Origin: Lysinibacillus telephonicus | Lineage (GTDB): Bacteria > Bacillota > Bacilli > Bacillales_A > Planococcaceae | Reading direction: 5' to 3' | DNA: 64,000 nt | Assembly: GCF_003966145.1 (NCBI RefSeq) | Contig: NZ_RXNR01000010.1 | Span: 1-64,000, forward strand | In this document: positions 8,163 through 16,759 of the stretch, one piece after another | Numbering within the stretch: the first letter of the stretch is position 1 | Layout: every line of letters starts with the position of its first letter | Translations under genes and position numbers: made by a program | The notes under the pieces: generated by a model | Told to the model about the DNA's origin: nothing | The model's input: the letters and a program-made list of their open reading frames with translations, nothing else | The model's database searches: none

Positions 8163-8450
8163 TCATCCCCCGCTTACGAGACGCTCTACCGTATGCTCCG
8201 CTTCATATTCTGCATGCAGACATTCGCTACTAATTGACAGATTTATTTGCGACATTTCTACATAGCCTTTCATTAAAGCTTCCCGTATTTGATTTGGTTG
8301 CTTGTGCGTTGACAATCTTCGAGACGAAATATAAACAAAACTCTCTTTGTCTCCAGATTTTTGCTCAAGTGTAAGATTAAATTCATTTAACATTTCTTGA
8401 GGAAAAGTAAGATTTACTTCCTTTTCTTCTTCAACTTTTTTCGCGTACAA
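8163..8450 (-). CDS. ndoAI: EndoA antitoxin (EndoAI/MazE-like)
   Basis: 95 residues from the TTG at 8450, which has GGAGG 8 bases upstream; the in-frame GTG at 8465 lies inside that site and is unlikely. The C-terminus ([17 protein letters not shown]) closely matches B. subtilis EndoAI, which blocks the toxin active site through its C-terminal part. The N-terminal half keeps ribbon-helix-helix spacing ([11 protein letters not shown]) but has a lysine- and serine-rich segment, [13 protein letters not shown], that I do not recognise from B. subtilis. It lies directly before ndoA, six bases apart. Confidence 0.87.
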   Translation of the reverse strand: MYAKKVEEEKEVNLTFPQEMLNEFNLTLEQKSGDKESFVYISSRRLSTHKQPNQIREALMKGYVEMSQINLSISSECLHAEYEAEHTVERLVSGG

Positions 8451-8495
8451 AACAAGCACCTCCACAAAAACCGTACCATTCTCATTTCTGTTCTC

Positions 8496-8524
8496 ATTCT
8501 ATCATCGAAAAGATGAGTTGAAAA
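8496..8524 (-). promoter_or_regulatory. Candidate sigma-A promoter of ndoAI-ndoA
   Basis: Minus strand: extended -10 TGATAGAAT (TAGAAT at 8496-8501), 17-bp spacer and weak -35 TTTTCA (8519-8524), about 45 bases before the TTG start. Confidence 0.45.
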
Positions 8525-8591
8525 GAAAAGAATTAAAAAATCTATCAATCCTTGTAGTTATATCGGTTTTTGTTGGAGATTTTGTCGTATT

Positions 8592-9719
8592 TTATTGTTT
8601 TGTGTTGTAGATTCTAGGCACCCTTGAGGTAATAATACAAGGAACTTCATAGTTTATCGTATCTACTTTTGATGCCCATTCGTCGATTGTTATTTCTTCC
8701 TCTTTTTGTTTACCAATTAAAGTTACTTTTTCACCTATATTATATGCTGTTGGCAACAATATCATACATTGATCCATACAAATTCGACCAACAATAGGGA
8801 CACGAATGCCATCTAACAGTACATGTTGTCCACTATATTTTCGTATTAGGCCGTCAGCGTAGCCGATTGGAATCGTCCCTATATATGACGGTTCTGTTGC
8901 TGTAAATGTTGCACCATAACCAATAGACTGACCAGCCTGAATTTGCTTAACTTCGATCAATTCTGTTTCTAATGAGAAAGCTGTTTGCAATGGAAACGGT
9001 AATTTTGTTTTAACATAGGCAGAAGGTGCAAGACCATACATTGAAATACCGAAACGTACTGCATCAAATTGAAGATGTTTATCTTTCATTAGCATTGTAG
9101 CAGTATTAGCAGCATGAACTATTCTTGGTTTTGCTGGTAAAGCGCTAATAAACTGTTCAAACATATTCGCTTGCTTATTAAAGTACGATTCATCTTCTTC
9201 ATCTGCAGTTGCAAAATGAGTAAATACACCATCAACTATCAAATTAGAAGATGAATTAATCGTATTATATAGATGCAATAAGTCTTCTATTTTAGTTACA
9301 CCAATTCTACCCATGCCAGTATCAATTTTAATATGTAGTTTTAATGGTTTAGTTAAAGTTTTTAATGACTGAACATTCTGAACCCATTCGGTAGAAAAGA
9401 CCGTCAATGTTATATTTTCATTTGCTGCATATGGAGCAAATAAAACTGGGGCATATCCTAAAATTAAAATATCAATATTAGGGAAATGCTTGCGGACATG
9501 GAGCGCTTCATCGGGTGTTGCGACAGCCAACATCGATGCACCTGCTTCAATTGCTGCGTGCGCCACCTCTATATCTCCATGACCGTAAGCATTTGCTTTA
9601 ACCACTGCCATTATTTGAACATTAGGTTTAAGATATTCCTTTAAATGGCGTACATTATTTTGAATTGCTTGTAAATCAATAATTGCTTTTGTTGGACGGA
9701 AGTGTTGTATGTTTTGCAT
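8592..9719 (-). CDS. alr: Alanine racemase
   Basis: 375 residues. PLP lysine is K41 in AVVKANAYGHG; the second catalytic residue, tyrosine, is in SIGYGATF; GRICMDQCM is the conserved C-terminal motif. The enzyme makes D-alanine for peptidoglycan, feeding Ddl encoded at 18142-19215. It lies between ydcC-like lipoprotein and ndoAI as in B. subtilis (alrA). No strong terminator follows, so some read-through into ndoAI is possible. Confidence 0.95.
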   Translation of the reverse strand: MQNIQHFRPTKAIIDLQAIQNNVRHLKEYLKPNVQIMAVVKANAYGHGDIEVAHAAIEAGASMLAVATPDEALHVRKHFPNIDILILGYAPVLFAPYAANENITLTVFSTEWVQNVQSLKTLTKPLKLHIKIDTGMGRIGVTKIEDLLHLYNTINSSSNLIVDGVFTHFATADEEDESYFNKQANMFEQFISALPAKPRIVHAANTATMLMKDKHLQFDAVRFGISMYGLAPSAYVKTKLPFPLQTAFSLETELIEVKQIQAGQSIGYGATFTATEPSYIGTIPIGYADGLIRKYSGQHVLLDGIRVPIVGRICMDQCMILLPTAYNIGEKVTLIGKQKEEEITIDEWASKVDTINYEVPCIITSRVPRIYNTKQ

Positions 9720-9811
9720 AGTATATATACCCTCTTTTACAATTTATAAACTACTAATTTTGGGATTTTTTATATATTTTAACTTCTAATCACCTTCCAT
9801 CCAACACTTTT

Positions 9812-10822
9812 TTATTTTAAACTACTTGCTGTAACAGAAGCCGCAACTTCCATCATCTCATCTTTTGTTAAATCATTTGATGCGATAAAGAATGATACTC
9901 CATCACGTTCCCAGCTAATTGAATTATCTGTAATTGCTCCAATTGTAAAGCCTAAATCTGCTGGATCTCCTGGTGCAAATACAGGGACTGTTGAGTTTTC
10001 CTCATAGACAACTGGCTGTTGAACAAGTGTAAACGCTTTTTCACCTTCAAAAGTTAATATAACTCGTTCTACCCCATCTTCACTAATTGTTTTTTCATCT
10101 TTTAATTTTGTAGTATCCCAATTTAGCACAGGATAGTATGTTTGGAAATCTTTACTTTCTATATCGGCACTAGCTGTACTTTTTTCTTCTTCATCATTGA
10201 ATTTTTCAACAGCATATTCACTTTCTTTATGTTTCATACCTAAATCTATATTTTTAAATTCAATTAACATTTGTTCTTCTTCTGTTTCATTTAATACTGA
10301 TACTGTTGTTGGCAACATTGTTTTCTTATTTACTGTAATTTTTTGCTTAGGCATAATACTCTTATGATTGTTTCTAGTTGCTGCTGTAAAGATATAATTC
10401 TCCTCATCTTCTTCCATTTGCACATTGTTATCAGCAAGCAAATCTTCAGCTAATGCACCTATTAGGTAGGCTTGGCTATTTTGTTTTGGCCATTCACTCT
10501 GGAACTTATACGTTTTTCTTAGAGAAGGTGTAACTACAAATACTCCTTCTTTATTTCGTATAATCATTTGAGTTACATCTTCGCCTTGTTGTGAAACTTT
10601 TACTCGATAAAAGTCTGGTTCAGTATACCACACGTTTACATCATAAACTCTTGGTTCAGTGCCTGTTTTGATTTCCATTGTGGCATCTAGTTCATATCCT
10701 TTTACGTCATTCCATTTGTTATTTAGATCTTTTAAAACTTCCTCCGGTGAATCCTCCCCACAAGCCGCAAGCATTAGCACACTTAACAACATGACAATAA
10801 AAGCGATTAATTTGTGTCTCAA
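9812..10822 (-). CDS. YdcC-like lipoprotein (LolA-fold, sporulation type)
   Basis: 336 residues with a lipoprotein signal: MRHK, a hydrophobic stretch and lipobox LAAC (Cys at about 21). The body (GYELDATMEIKTG, VWYTEPDFYRVKV, MLPTTVSVLNE) is that of the LolA-like/outer-membrane-lipoprotein-carrier fold proteins of Gram-positives such as B. subtilis YdcC. A sigma-E-like promoter lies upstream, which would place it in the mother cell during sporulation. Its substrate is unknown. Confidence 0.85.
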   Translation of the reverse strand: MRHKLIAFIVMLLSVLMLAACGEDSPEEVLKDLNNKWNDVKGYELDATMEIKTGTEPRVYDVNVWYTEPDFYRVKVSQQGEDVTQMIIRNKEGVFVVTPSLRKTYKFQSEWPKQNSQAYLIGALAEDLLADNNVQMEEDEENYIFTAATRNNHKSIMPKQKITVNKKTMLPTTVSVLNETEEEQMLIEFKNIDLGMKHKESEYAVEKFNDEEEKSTASADIESKDFQTYYPVLNWDTTKLKDEKTISEDGVERVILTFEGEKAFTLVQQPVVYEENSTVPVFAPGDPADLGFTIGAITDNSISWERDGVSFFIASNDLTKDEMMEVAASVTASSLK

Positions 10823-10861
10823 AACTCCATCCTTTCTTCTACTTTCAGCTCCGATACGTCA

Positions 10862-10890
10862 AATATATGAGTGGTTGGACAACTTTATGC
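10862..10890 (-). promoter_or_regulatory. Candidate sigma-E promoter of the ydcC-like gene
   Basis: Minus strand: GCATAAA (10884-10890), 14-bp spacer, CATATATT (10862-10869). Compared with the sigma-E consensus (KMATATT, 14-15 bp, CATACAMT) it matches 5 of 7 and about 6 of 8. Two copies of TTGGACAAC (10875-10883 and 10899-10907, plus strand) flank the -35. Confidence 0.5.
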
Positions 10891-10934
10891 TATCTCTTTT
10901 GGACAACATTACAAATTATTATCTGTTATATGTA

Positions 10935-11288
10935 TCATTGAACTAAGATAACTTGAGCTGCTGCATATTCTTTAGTATGTGTAATGCTAACATGTCCACT
11001 CACTAATTCCCCGTCAAAATACAGAGTTGGTTTCCCTAAATCATCTTTTAATACTTCAATTTGATAAAACTCACAGCCTTTACCAATTCCAGTACCATTT
11101 GCTTTAGAATACGCCTCTTTCGCAGCAAACCTCCCCGCTAGAAATTCAACTTTCCTTTTTTCTGATAGTTGATAAAATATATTCAATTCACGCTCAGATA
11201 ATATTCGTTGTTGAAATTTTTCTGAGCGTTTTATCGCTTTTTCTATCCGGTCTATCTCAACAATATCTAAACCGATTCCTTTTATCAT
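10935..11288 (-). CDS. acpS: Holo-[acyl-carrier-protein] synthase
   Basis: 117 residues from the ATG at 11288, which has AAAGGAG 10 bases upstream; the frame stays open further upstream without a site. Motifs GIGLDIVEIDRI (Mg/CoA-binding aspartate) and FAAKEAYSKANGTGIG are typical of AcpS. It transfers phosphopantetheine from CoA to the acyl carrier protein. Position next to alr and ydcC-like is conserved. Confidence 0.95.
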   Translation of the reverse strand: MIKGIGLDIVEIDRIEKAIKRSEKFQQRILSERELNIFYQLSEKRKVEFLAGRFAAKEAYSKANGTGIGKGCEFYQIEVLKDDLGKPTLYFDGELVSGHVSITHTKEYAAAQVILVQ

Positions 11289-11354
11289 TTTATACGTTCT
11301 CCTTTCTTTATTATTTAAATACAATGTATAATGATTTATATAAGAGGTGGATAT

Positions 11355-11960
11355 ATGTTTATTCGTAAAGAAAGTTTTAAACAATTTATAAAGTTCTATC
11401 CAGTTGTATCTTTTATAATTGGGCTCAATTTGATTGTTTATATTTTAACGATACTGCCTGTCCTTGGTGACTTTTTCTTTTACTCAGGGATGAGTGTTAA
11501 CTACTTAATCGGTGAAGGACAATGGTGGCGTGTTGTTACTTCTATTTTTATTCACAGCGGCTTTCTTCATGTTTTATTTAATATGTTTTCATTATTTTTA
11601 TTCGGCCCAGAACTTGAGAAGATTGCTGGCAAAGCCCGATTCTTAACAATTTACCTATTAGCCGGAATTTTTGGAAACGTTGCTACATATGTAGTACAGG
11701 ACGGTGGATATGCTAGTGTTGGTGCAAGTGGTGCGATTTTTGGCATTTTCGGTGCATTCGTCGGGCTTGTCTACTATACACGAAAAACAATGCCGCAGCT
11801 CAAACAAATCATTATGCCTTTAGTCATTATAAGTGTGATTATTACGTTTTTATCCCCTAATGTAAATATGGCTAGCCATTTAGGTGGATTAGTAACAGGC
11901 TTCTTGCTTGGGCTATCTTATTTTTCTCCAAAGAATATTATACGCTGGAGAAAAAGATAA
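11355..11960 (+). CDS. Rhomboid-family intramembrane serine protease (YdcA-like)
   Basis: 201 residues with about six membrane segments. Catalytic Ser125 in GASGAIFG and His175 in ASHLGG; the loop WWRVVTSIFIHSGFLHVLFN is also conserved. The start ATG at 11355 has AGAGGTGG upstream. It is divergent from acpS; TATAAT at 11327-11332 may be its -10. Substrate unknown. Confidence 0.92.
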   Translation: MFIRKESFKQFIKFYPVVSFIIGLNLIVYILTILPVLGDFFFYSGMSVNYLIGEGQWWRVVTSIFIHSGFLHVLFNMFSLFLFGPELEKIAGKARFLTIYLLAGIFGNVATYVVQDGGYASVGASGAIFGIFGAFVGLVYYTRKTMPQLKQIIMPLVIISVIITFLSPNVNMASHLGGLVTGFLLGLSYFSPKNIIRWRKR

Positions 11961-11963
11961 AAT

Positions 11964-12003
11964 ACGAGTGTGACATCATTAATTTGTCACACTCGTTTTT
12001 TAT
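11964..12003. terminator. Bidirectional terminator between rhomboid and ydbT-like genes
   Basis: Stem ACGAGTGTGACA / TGTCACACTCGT with an 11-nt loop, followed by TTTTTTATTTT on the plus strand and by TTTT on the other. Confidence 0.85.
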
Positions 12004-12012
12004 TTTCCATTA

Positions 12013-13494
12013 CTATTCCAAAGACGATTTTTCTAGCCAACGCATGATTGTTTCAGTATCATGCTCATTTAAATTAGATGCCCTTGCTGATGTACCTGCC
12101 ATACCAGACATTACGGTAACTTGAATGGAGGCGATATTTCTTCTTTTTTGAAAAACACTCTGTTTACTTTCCATTGCTTGTATACGATTTTTTTCAACAA
12201 TAAAAGTTATTCTGCTAATAACTCGGTATACGAGTGTCAACTGATGCCCACGAATTGCAAATCCCGTTGATTTATATTGCCAAAACCTTATTAAGATAAC
12301 TGGTACTACGAGTAAAAATGATAATATGCCAAGTGGGAAAAAGAAATAAGAACAAATAATAATTATTGGCATTAACCATAAAAAATCTACTCGATAAAAA
12401 AATGGTTTTGCCTTTTTCGGGGGTCTTATTAATGTTACATCCCATTCAAACTGAGGCAATAATTGTTGAAGGGGTTTATATACCTCTTTTTTTGAAATTA
12501 ATGGAAATAGTGTAATTTGCTTGTCGTTCTTCCCAAAGCCGCCACTTGCACTTTCAACCACAACTGTTGTATATCCAAACAACTGTCTAAGCGGATTTTC
12601 TACAAATTTAATTGCCTGAATTCGATTCAACGGTATTGTAATTCTTTTTTTCTCTAGTAATCCCCGTGTTACAATTAACCGTTCCTCTTCCTCTACTACT
12701 GTAAAATCATAATAATTAATAAAAGTAATTAATACAGAAACGAGCCATGCTAAAAAGAAAGCTGCGAAAATAGTGACTGCTACAATAGCTACTCCATATT
12801 TAAAAAATGAAGATACTTCCTCAAAAACCCATTCATATGGAATTAACTCGGACAGTTGTGTAAGAACAGCTGCTACACCCGCTAATACAACCCCAACACT
12901 ATTTGAAGTTGTTGCCAACAAGACTAAATCTTTGGCTGACATTTTATGAATTAAGTTGTTATGAGGTTTTTCATTTCCTTCTTCAGTCAATTTCCCACTG
13001 TTCTGATCAACCGTTTGCTTTACTTTACGAGTCTCGTATTCAATTGTATTTGCAGCTTCTTTAGTTATTGCAGTTAATATTGCTTCAGGCTTTCCATCTG
13101 TACTCCCGGCCGTTTCCACTGTTACTTGAACAAGACTAAATAATCGATGAAATATACCTTCTTTATAATTTAAGCTTTGAATACGGTCAAATGGAATAAA
13201 ACGCTTCTTTTTTACAAAAAGACCGTATGTTACTCTCAATTCATTGTCCTCAAACCAATACACAAACGTCCACCATTTAATAATTCCCGAAAACAAATAA
13301 ATAACTGAAACCCCACTGAATATTAAAAGCGGCACAATATCTGCCCAAAATCCTTCTTCCTTAGGATTAAATGAAAGATTAAAACCATTCGCGACAAAAA
13401 TGATTACAAACGGGATAATTAATTCCCTTAACCCTTTAACAAAGTTAATAATTGCCGAGACCGGGTGAAGTCTATATCTATTTTCAGACATCAT
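12013..13494 (-). CDS. Membrane protein with bacterial PH domains (YdbT-like)
   Basis: 493 residues with several membrane segments and three PH-like (DUF304) repeats, each with a signature near RIQ: RFIPFDRIQSLNYKEGIFHR, ITIPLNRIQAIKFVENPLRQ and EKNRIQAMESKQSVFQ. The shorter ydbS-like gene overlaps it by 11 bases upstream. In B. subtilis the YdbS/YdbT pair has been linked to resistance to bacteriocin-like compounds; I infer an envelope role, without evidence here on the ligand. Confidence 0.88.
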   Translation of the reverse strand: MMSENRYRLHPVSAIINFVKGLRELIIPFVIIFVANGFNLSFNPKEEGFWADIVPLLIFSGVSVIYLFSGIIKWWTFVYWFEDNELRVTYGLFVKKKRFIPFDRIQSLNYKEGIFHRLFSLVQVTVETAGSTDGKPEAILTAITKEAANTIEYETRKVKQTVDQNSGKLTEEGNEKPHNNLIHKMSAKDLVLLATTSNSVGVVLAGVAAVLTQLSELIPYEWVFEEVSSFFKYGVAIVAVTIFAAFFLAWLVSVLITFINYYDFTVVEEEERLIVTRGLLEKKRITIPLNRIQAIKFVENPLRQLFGYTTVVVESASGGFGKNDKQITLFPLISKKEVYKPLQQLLPQFEWDVTLIRPPKKAKPFFYRVDFLWLMPIIIICSYFFFPLGILSFLLVVPVILIRFWQYKSTGFAIRGHQLTLVYRVISRITFIVEKNRIQAMESKQSVFQKRRNIASIQVTVMSGMAGTSARASNLNEHDTETIMRWLEKSSLE

Positions 13495-13963
13495 CTTCTG
13501 CCACCCTTGCTAGCTCAGAAATACGTGCGCGTAAATTATCCGCATCACTAGTTATAAGCATTGGAATAATATGTGTTGTCGCCGCGGTTGAAATCGATAT
13601 ATTTGCTAAATCATATTTCTTTAGTATCGGTCCCTGCGATGTATCAACATGTTGTACACGGACCATTGGAATTAACGTTGTTGTTACAATAAATAGCCCA
13701 CTTTGTATTTCAATTTCATGTTCTCGAACTTCGTAACGCCAGTGTTCCCAACGAATTTTAGGAAATAACCATATAGAAGTAACTCCAGCGATAATCCCTA
13801 TGACCACTGCTATAAATTCTATTAATACCGGCCAATCAAAGAAAACAGTTAAAAAAATACAAACTGCTACTAGCAGTACAACGAATAATGTTTTAAAAAC
13901 GCCATATAAACGCCAAACAGTTAAACCTTTCCTAGGAATTTGGTACATTAGTTGTTTTCTCAA
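13484..13963 (-). CDS. PH-domain membrane protein (YdbS-like)
   Basis: 159 residues from a TTG start with GGGGTGG upstream. Two membrane segments (about 24-65) are followed by one PH domain with FIVTTTLIPMVRVQHVDTSQ. It is the first gene of a two-gene operon with ydbT-like. A terminator of cshA does not lie between them and the next gene; cshA is downstream on the same strand's upstream side, separated by 132 bases. Confidence 0.87.
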   Translation of the reverse strand: MRKQLMYQIPRKGLTVWRLYGVFKTLFVVLLVAVCIFLTVFFDWPVLIEFIAVVIGIIAGVTSIWLFPKIRWEHWRYEVREHEIEIQSGLFIVTTTLIPMVRVQHVDTSQGPILKKYDLANISISTAATTHIIPMLITSDADNLRARISELARVAEDDV

Positions 13964-14045
13964 AGTTCCACCCCTTCTCTCTTCCCTTTATACGTTTATA
14001 TAGAGAAATTGTTTCAAATAGAACGTCATAAATCCATAGGAACCT

Positions 14046-14080
14046 AAAATAAAAGGCTGTCCAAATTTCTGGACAGCCTA
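14046..14080 (-). terminator. Terminator of cshA
   Basis: Stem GGCTGTCC / GGACAGCC with an 8-nt loop, then TTTTATTTTA on the minus strand. One of several hairpins in the window built on the GGCTGTCC/GGACAGCC core. Confidence 0.8.
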
Positions 14081-14095
14081 AATTTAAATATTTAA

Positions 14096-15595
14096 TTAAT
14101 CTTCACGACGAGTTCGGCTTCCACGACGACGATCGCCTTCTCGACGGCCACCGTCACGTCGACCTTCTCTGCGACCTCCATCACGACGGCTACCGCCACG
14201 ACTGCCGCGGCTGCTATCGCGACGACCACGGGAGTCACCGCTGCGACCACGACTACCTGAAGAAGTTTTGCGCATTGGTAGTGGACGCTCTTCTGTAATT
14301 GTAACAGGTGTATCATCTGGCTCTTTTGTCATCGATTTAAGAGCTGCAGCTACTAGATCAACAGCGTTATGCTGCTCTAATAATTCATTTGCTAAAATTC
14401 TGTAATCCCCTAAATCATTCGCTTGGACAATTTCCACTAAAGTTTCCATTGCAACTTGTTGTTGACCAACTAAAGCTTCAGATTCACTAGGCGGACGAAG
14501 TGGCGTCATACGTTTTTTCGTAGTTTCTTCTACAATACGTAAGTAACCCATTTCACGTGGTGTTACAAAAGTAACAGCAAGGCCTGATTTTCCTGCACGG
14601 CCAGTACGCCCAATTCGGTGAACATAGCTTTCCGGATCTTGTGGAATATCGAAGTTGTACACATGGGTTACTCCTGAAATATCAAGACCGCGCGCAGCTA
14701 CGTCTGTTGCAACTAGTATGTCAATTTTATTCTCTTTAAATTGACGCAATACAGACATACGTTTTGCTTGGCTTAAATCGCCATGAATTCCTTCAGCTAA
14801 GTAGCCACGAATACTTAACGCTTGTGCTAATTCATCAACACGGCGTTTTGTTCTTCCGAAGACAATAGCTAATTCAGGTTGATGAACATTGATTAAACGA
14901 GTTAAAATATCAAATTTTTCACGTTCTTGTGATTTAACAAAATATTGATCAATATTCTCAACTGTCATTTCTTTTGATTTAATTTTGACTTCTTCCGGCT
15001 CTTTCATGAAGTTTGTTGCGATTTTACGAATTGCAGGTGGCATTGTAGCCGAGAATAATAATGTTTGTCTTTCTGTTGGAACATATTCCAATATAGCATT
15101 AATATCATCGATGAATCCCATATTTAACATTTCATCTGCTTCGTCTAATACAAGAGTTTGTACATTTTCAAGCTTTAATGTACGACGATTAATATGGTCA
15201 ATAATACGACCAGGTGTACCAACAATTATTTGAGGTTTATTTTTTAAGGCACGAATTTGACGCCCTATATCTTGGCCTCCGTAAACTGATAAAATTTTTA
15301 CGCGCTTATCGTAACCAATTTTATAAAGTTCTTCAGAAACTTGGATTGCTAATTCACGAGTAGGTGCGATTATCAACGCTTGAATGTTAGTGTTTTTAGG
15401 ATCAATTTTTTCAATTAGTGGAATACCGAATGCTGCAGTTTTACCTGTACCAGTTTGTGCTTGGCCGATGATGTCGCGACCTTCCATTGCAAACTTTACT
15501 GTGCCTTCTTGTATTGGTGTGGCTTCTTCAAATCCCATTCGCTTTAATGAACGTAATGTCGATTCGCTAATATTTAATTCTGAAAAATTTGTCAA
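14096..15595 (-). CDS. cshA: DEAD-box RNA helicase CshA
   Basis: 499 residues from the TTG at 15595; AAGGAG ends 10 bases upstream, too close for the in-frame TTG at 15604. Q motif (GFEEATPIQ), Walker A AQTGTGKT (46-53), DEAD, SAT and [10 protein letters not shown] are all present. The C-terminus is a repeat-rich tail of Arg, Gly, Ser and Asp (about 440-499) that should bind RNA. CshA remodels RNA with the degradosome and helps at low temperature. A long untranslated leader of about 170 bases or more may control it. Confidence 0.95.
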   Translation of the reverse strand: MTNFSELNISESTLRSLKRMGFEEATPIQEGTVKFAMEGRDIIGQAQTGTGKTAAFGIPLIEKIDPKNTNIQALIIAPTRELAIQVSEELYKIGYDKRVKILSVYGGQDIGRQIRALKNKPQIIVGTPGRIIDHINRRTLKLENVQTLVLDEADEMLNMGFIDDINAILEYVPTERQTLLFSATMPPAIRKIATNFMKEPEEVKIKSKEMTVENIDQYFVKSQEREKFDILTRLINVHQPELAIVFGRTKRRVDELAQALSIRGYLAEGIHGDLSQAKRMSVLRQFKENKIDILVATDVAARGLDISGVTHVYNFDIPQDPESYVHRIGRTGRAGKSGLAVTFVTPREMGYLRIVEETTKKRMTPLRPPSESEALVGQQQVAMETLVEIVQANDLGDYRILANELLEQHNAVDLVAAALKSMTKEPDDTPVTITEERPLPMRKTSSGSRGRSGDSRGRRDSSRGSRGGSRRDGGRREGRRDGGRREGDRRRGSRTRRED

Positions 15596-15822
15596 ACTCT
15601 TCAATCTCCTTTTTTCTTTAAGTTGACAAATGGTTACATTTTCAGATGAAGTGTCGGCAAACTAAGGGCCTAGTTTGGAACGTTTCCGTTACTTAAATAA
15701 TTCTCTGTGCCTTTTGCAGAGAGTGATTTTATATGAAAAGGAAAGCCCGGTCTTTGCCGAGCGGTTCAATTCTACACTTTTATTTGAGTGCTTTAAAACA
15801 ATAGAATAAAACCGTTAATTTC
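15596..15822 (-). promoter_or_regulatory. Long 5' leader and promoter region of cshA
   Basis: Minus-strand candidate promoter TTTAAA, 17 bp, TAGAAT (TAGAAT at about 15767-15772). It would leave about 165 bases of leader that contain short complementary pairs (CTCTG/CAGAG around 15701-15722; CGGTCTTTGCCG around 15749-15760). Long structured leaders are common for cold-responsive helicases; function here is inferred. Confidence 0.4.
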
Positions 15823-15855
15823 AAAAAAAAGCACTCTTCATCAATTTGTGAAGAG
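15823..15855 (-). terminator. Terminator of the carboxylesterase gene
   Basis: Stem CTCTTCA / TGAAGAG with an 8-nt loop, followed on the minus strand by TTTTTTTT. Confidence 0.75.
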
Positions 15856-15936
15856 CCTTCGCACAAAATGTATCCATTGCTTTACATAGTCTATCATGGC
15901 TCGTATTCGTATTGCAACGATATTGCTTTAGTTGTA

Positions 15937-16647
15937 TTAATCTGATTTATTTTTTCCAAGCAAAAATTTTAATACTTGAGGGAACCAAGTGTCACAATCA
16001 TCACTATAGCAAATATGATGCTTTCCATTTACTGAGAAAAAAATTTGTTTTTCGTTAGAAGGAAGTTGGTCATACAGTAATTGTGCAGTTGCACTAGGAA
16101 CGATACCGTCGCATTGGCCTTGAACAATAAATACTGGTACATCAATTGTATGGATATAAGGTTCCACCTGACTTACAATTTTCATAAACTGAACCGTACT
16201 ACTCGCTGGTACATTTTTTATTTTGTTCTCGTAACGCTTAAATAATTCGTTGTCTTTTAATCGACCATTTATTGCATCTTCTGCCATCGCCCTTAAATCC
16301 TTTAAAAGTTGCGCTGGAGCAATGTACTTTACTGCGGCACTTAATAGTATAAGCTTACTTACTGGGTATCTTTTCGCTAAATAAAGTGCAATTATACCAC
16401 CCATCGAAAAACCAATTACGAAAATTTTGTCCACTTTTTTGGCTAAGTTTCGATAGGCAATTTCAGCATCCATTAACCAGTGCTCTGCTTTATAGCCTTT
16501 TAATGAAAGAATATCCATATCACCATGGCCAGTAAAGGTAGGTGTTTCAATAATCCAATCGGTATTTTCTTTTATGAAATTTGCTAACGGCATGATTTCG
16601 TATGGTCCACCAGAAAAACCATGAAGCATTAAAACACCAATACTCAT
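15937..16647 (-). CDS. Alpha/beta-hydrolase, carboxylesterase type
   Basis: 236 residues from the ATG at 16647 (AGGAGG seven bases upstream). LMLHGFSGGPYE forms the oxyanion region, the nucleophile is in GFSMGG (about residue 88), the acid is likely in VQGQCDGIVP and the histidine in GKHHICY. This is the layout of Est30/YvaK-like esterases of Bacilli, which cleave short-chain esters. It stands alone between murF and cshA with its own terminator. Confidence 0.88.
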   Translation of the reverse strand: MSIGVLMLHGFSGGPYEIMPLANFIKENTDWIIETPTFTGHGDMDILSLKGYKAEHWLMDAEIAYRNLAKKVDKIFVIGFSMGGIIALYLAKRYPVSKLILLSAAVKYIAPAQLLKDLRAMAEDAINGRLKDNELFKRYENKIKNVPASSTVQFMKIVSQVEPYIHTIDVPVFIVQGQCDGIVPSATAQLLYDQLPSNEKQIFFSVNGKHHICYSDDCDTWFPQVLKFLLGKNKSD

Positions 16648-16705
16648 AAACTTCCTCCTAGGCAATAACATATACGTTTTAATAATCCAGTTAATTTGAC
16701 AATAC

Positions 16706-16752
16706 TAAAACAAGGTGCCTTTAAGCCAATAATTCGACTTAAAAGACACCTT
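16706..16752 (-). terminator. Terminator of ddl-murF
   Basis: Stem AAGGTG(T/C)CTTT..AAG with one bulge and a 12-nt loop; the minus strand continues GTTTTAG. Confidence 0.65.
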
Positions 16753-16759
16753 TCTTAGT

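Noticed and set aside
14092-14316. 74-codon frame rich in Val and Ala
   Set aside because: It is the other frame of the repetitive Arg/Gly/Asp tail of cshA.
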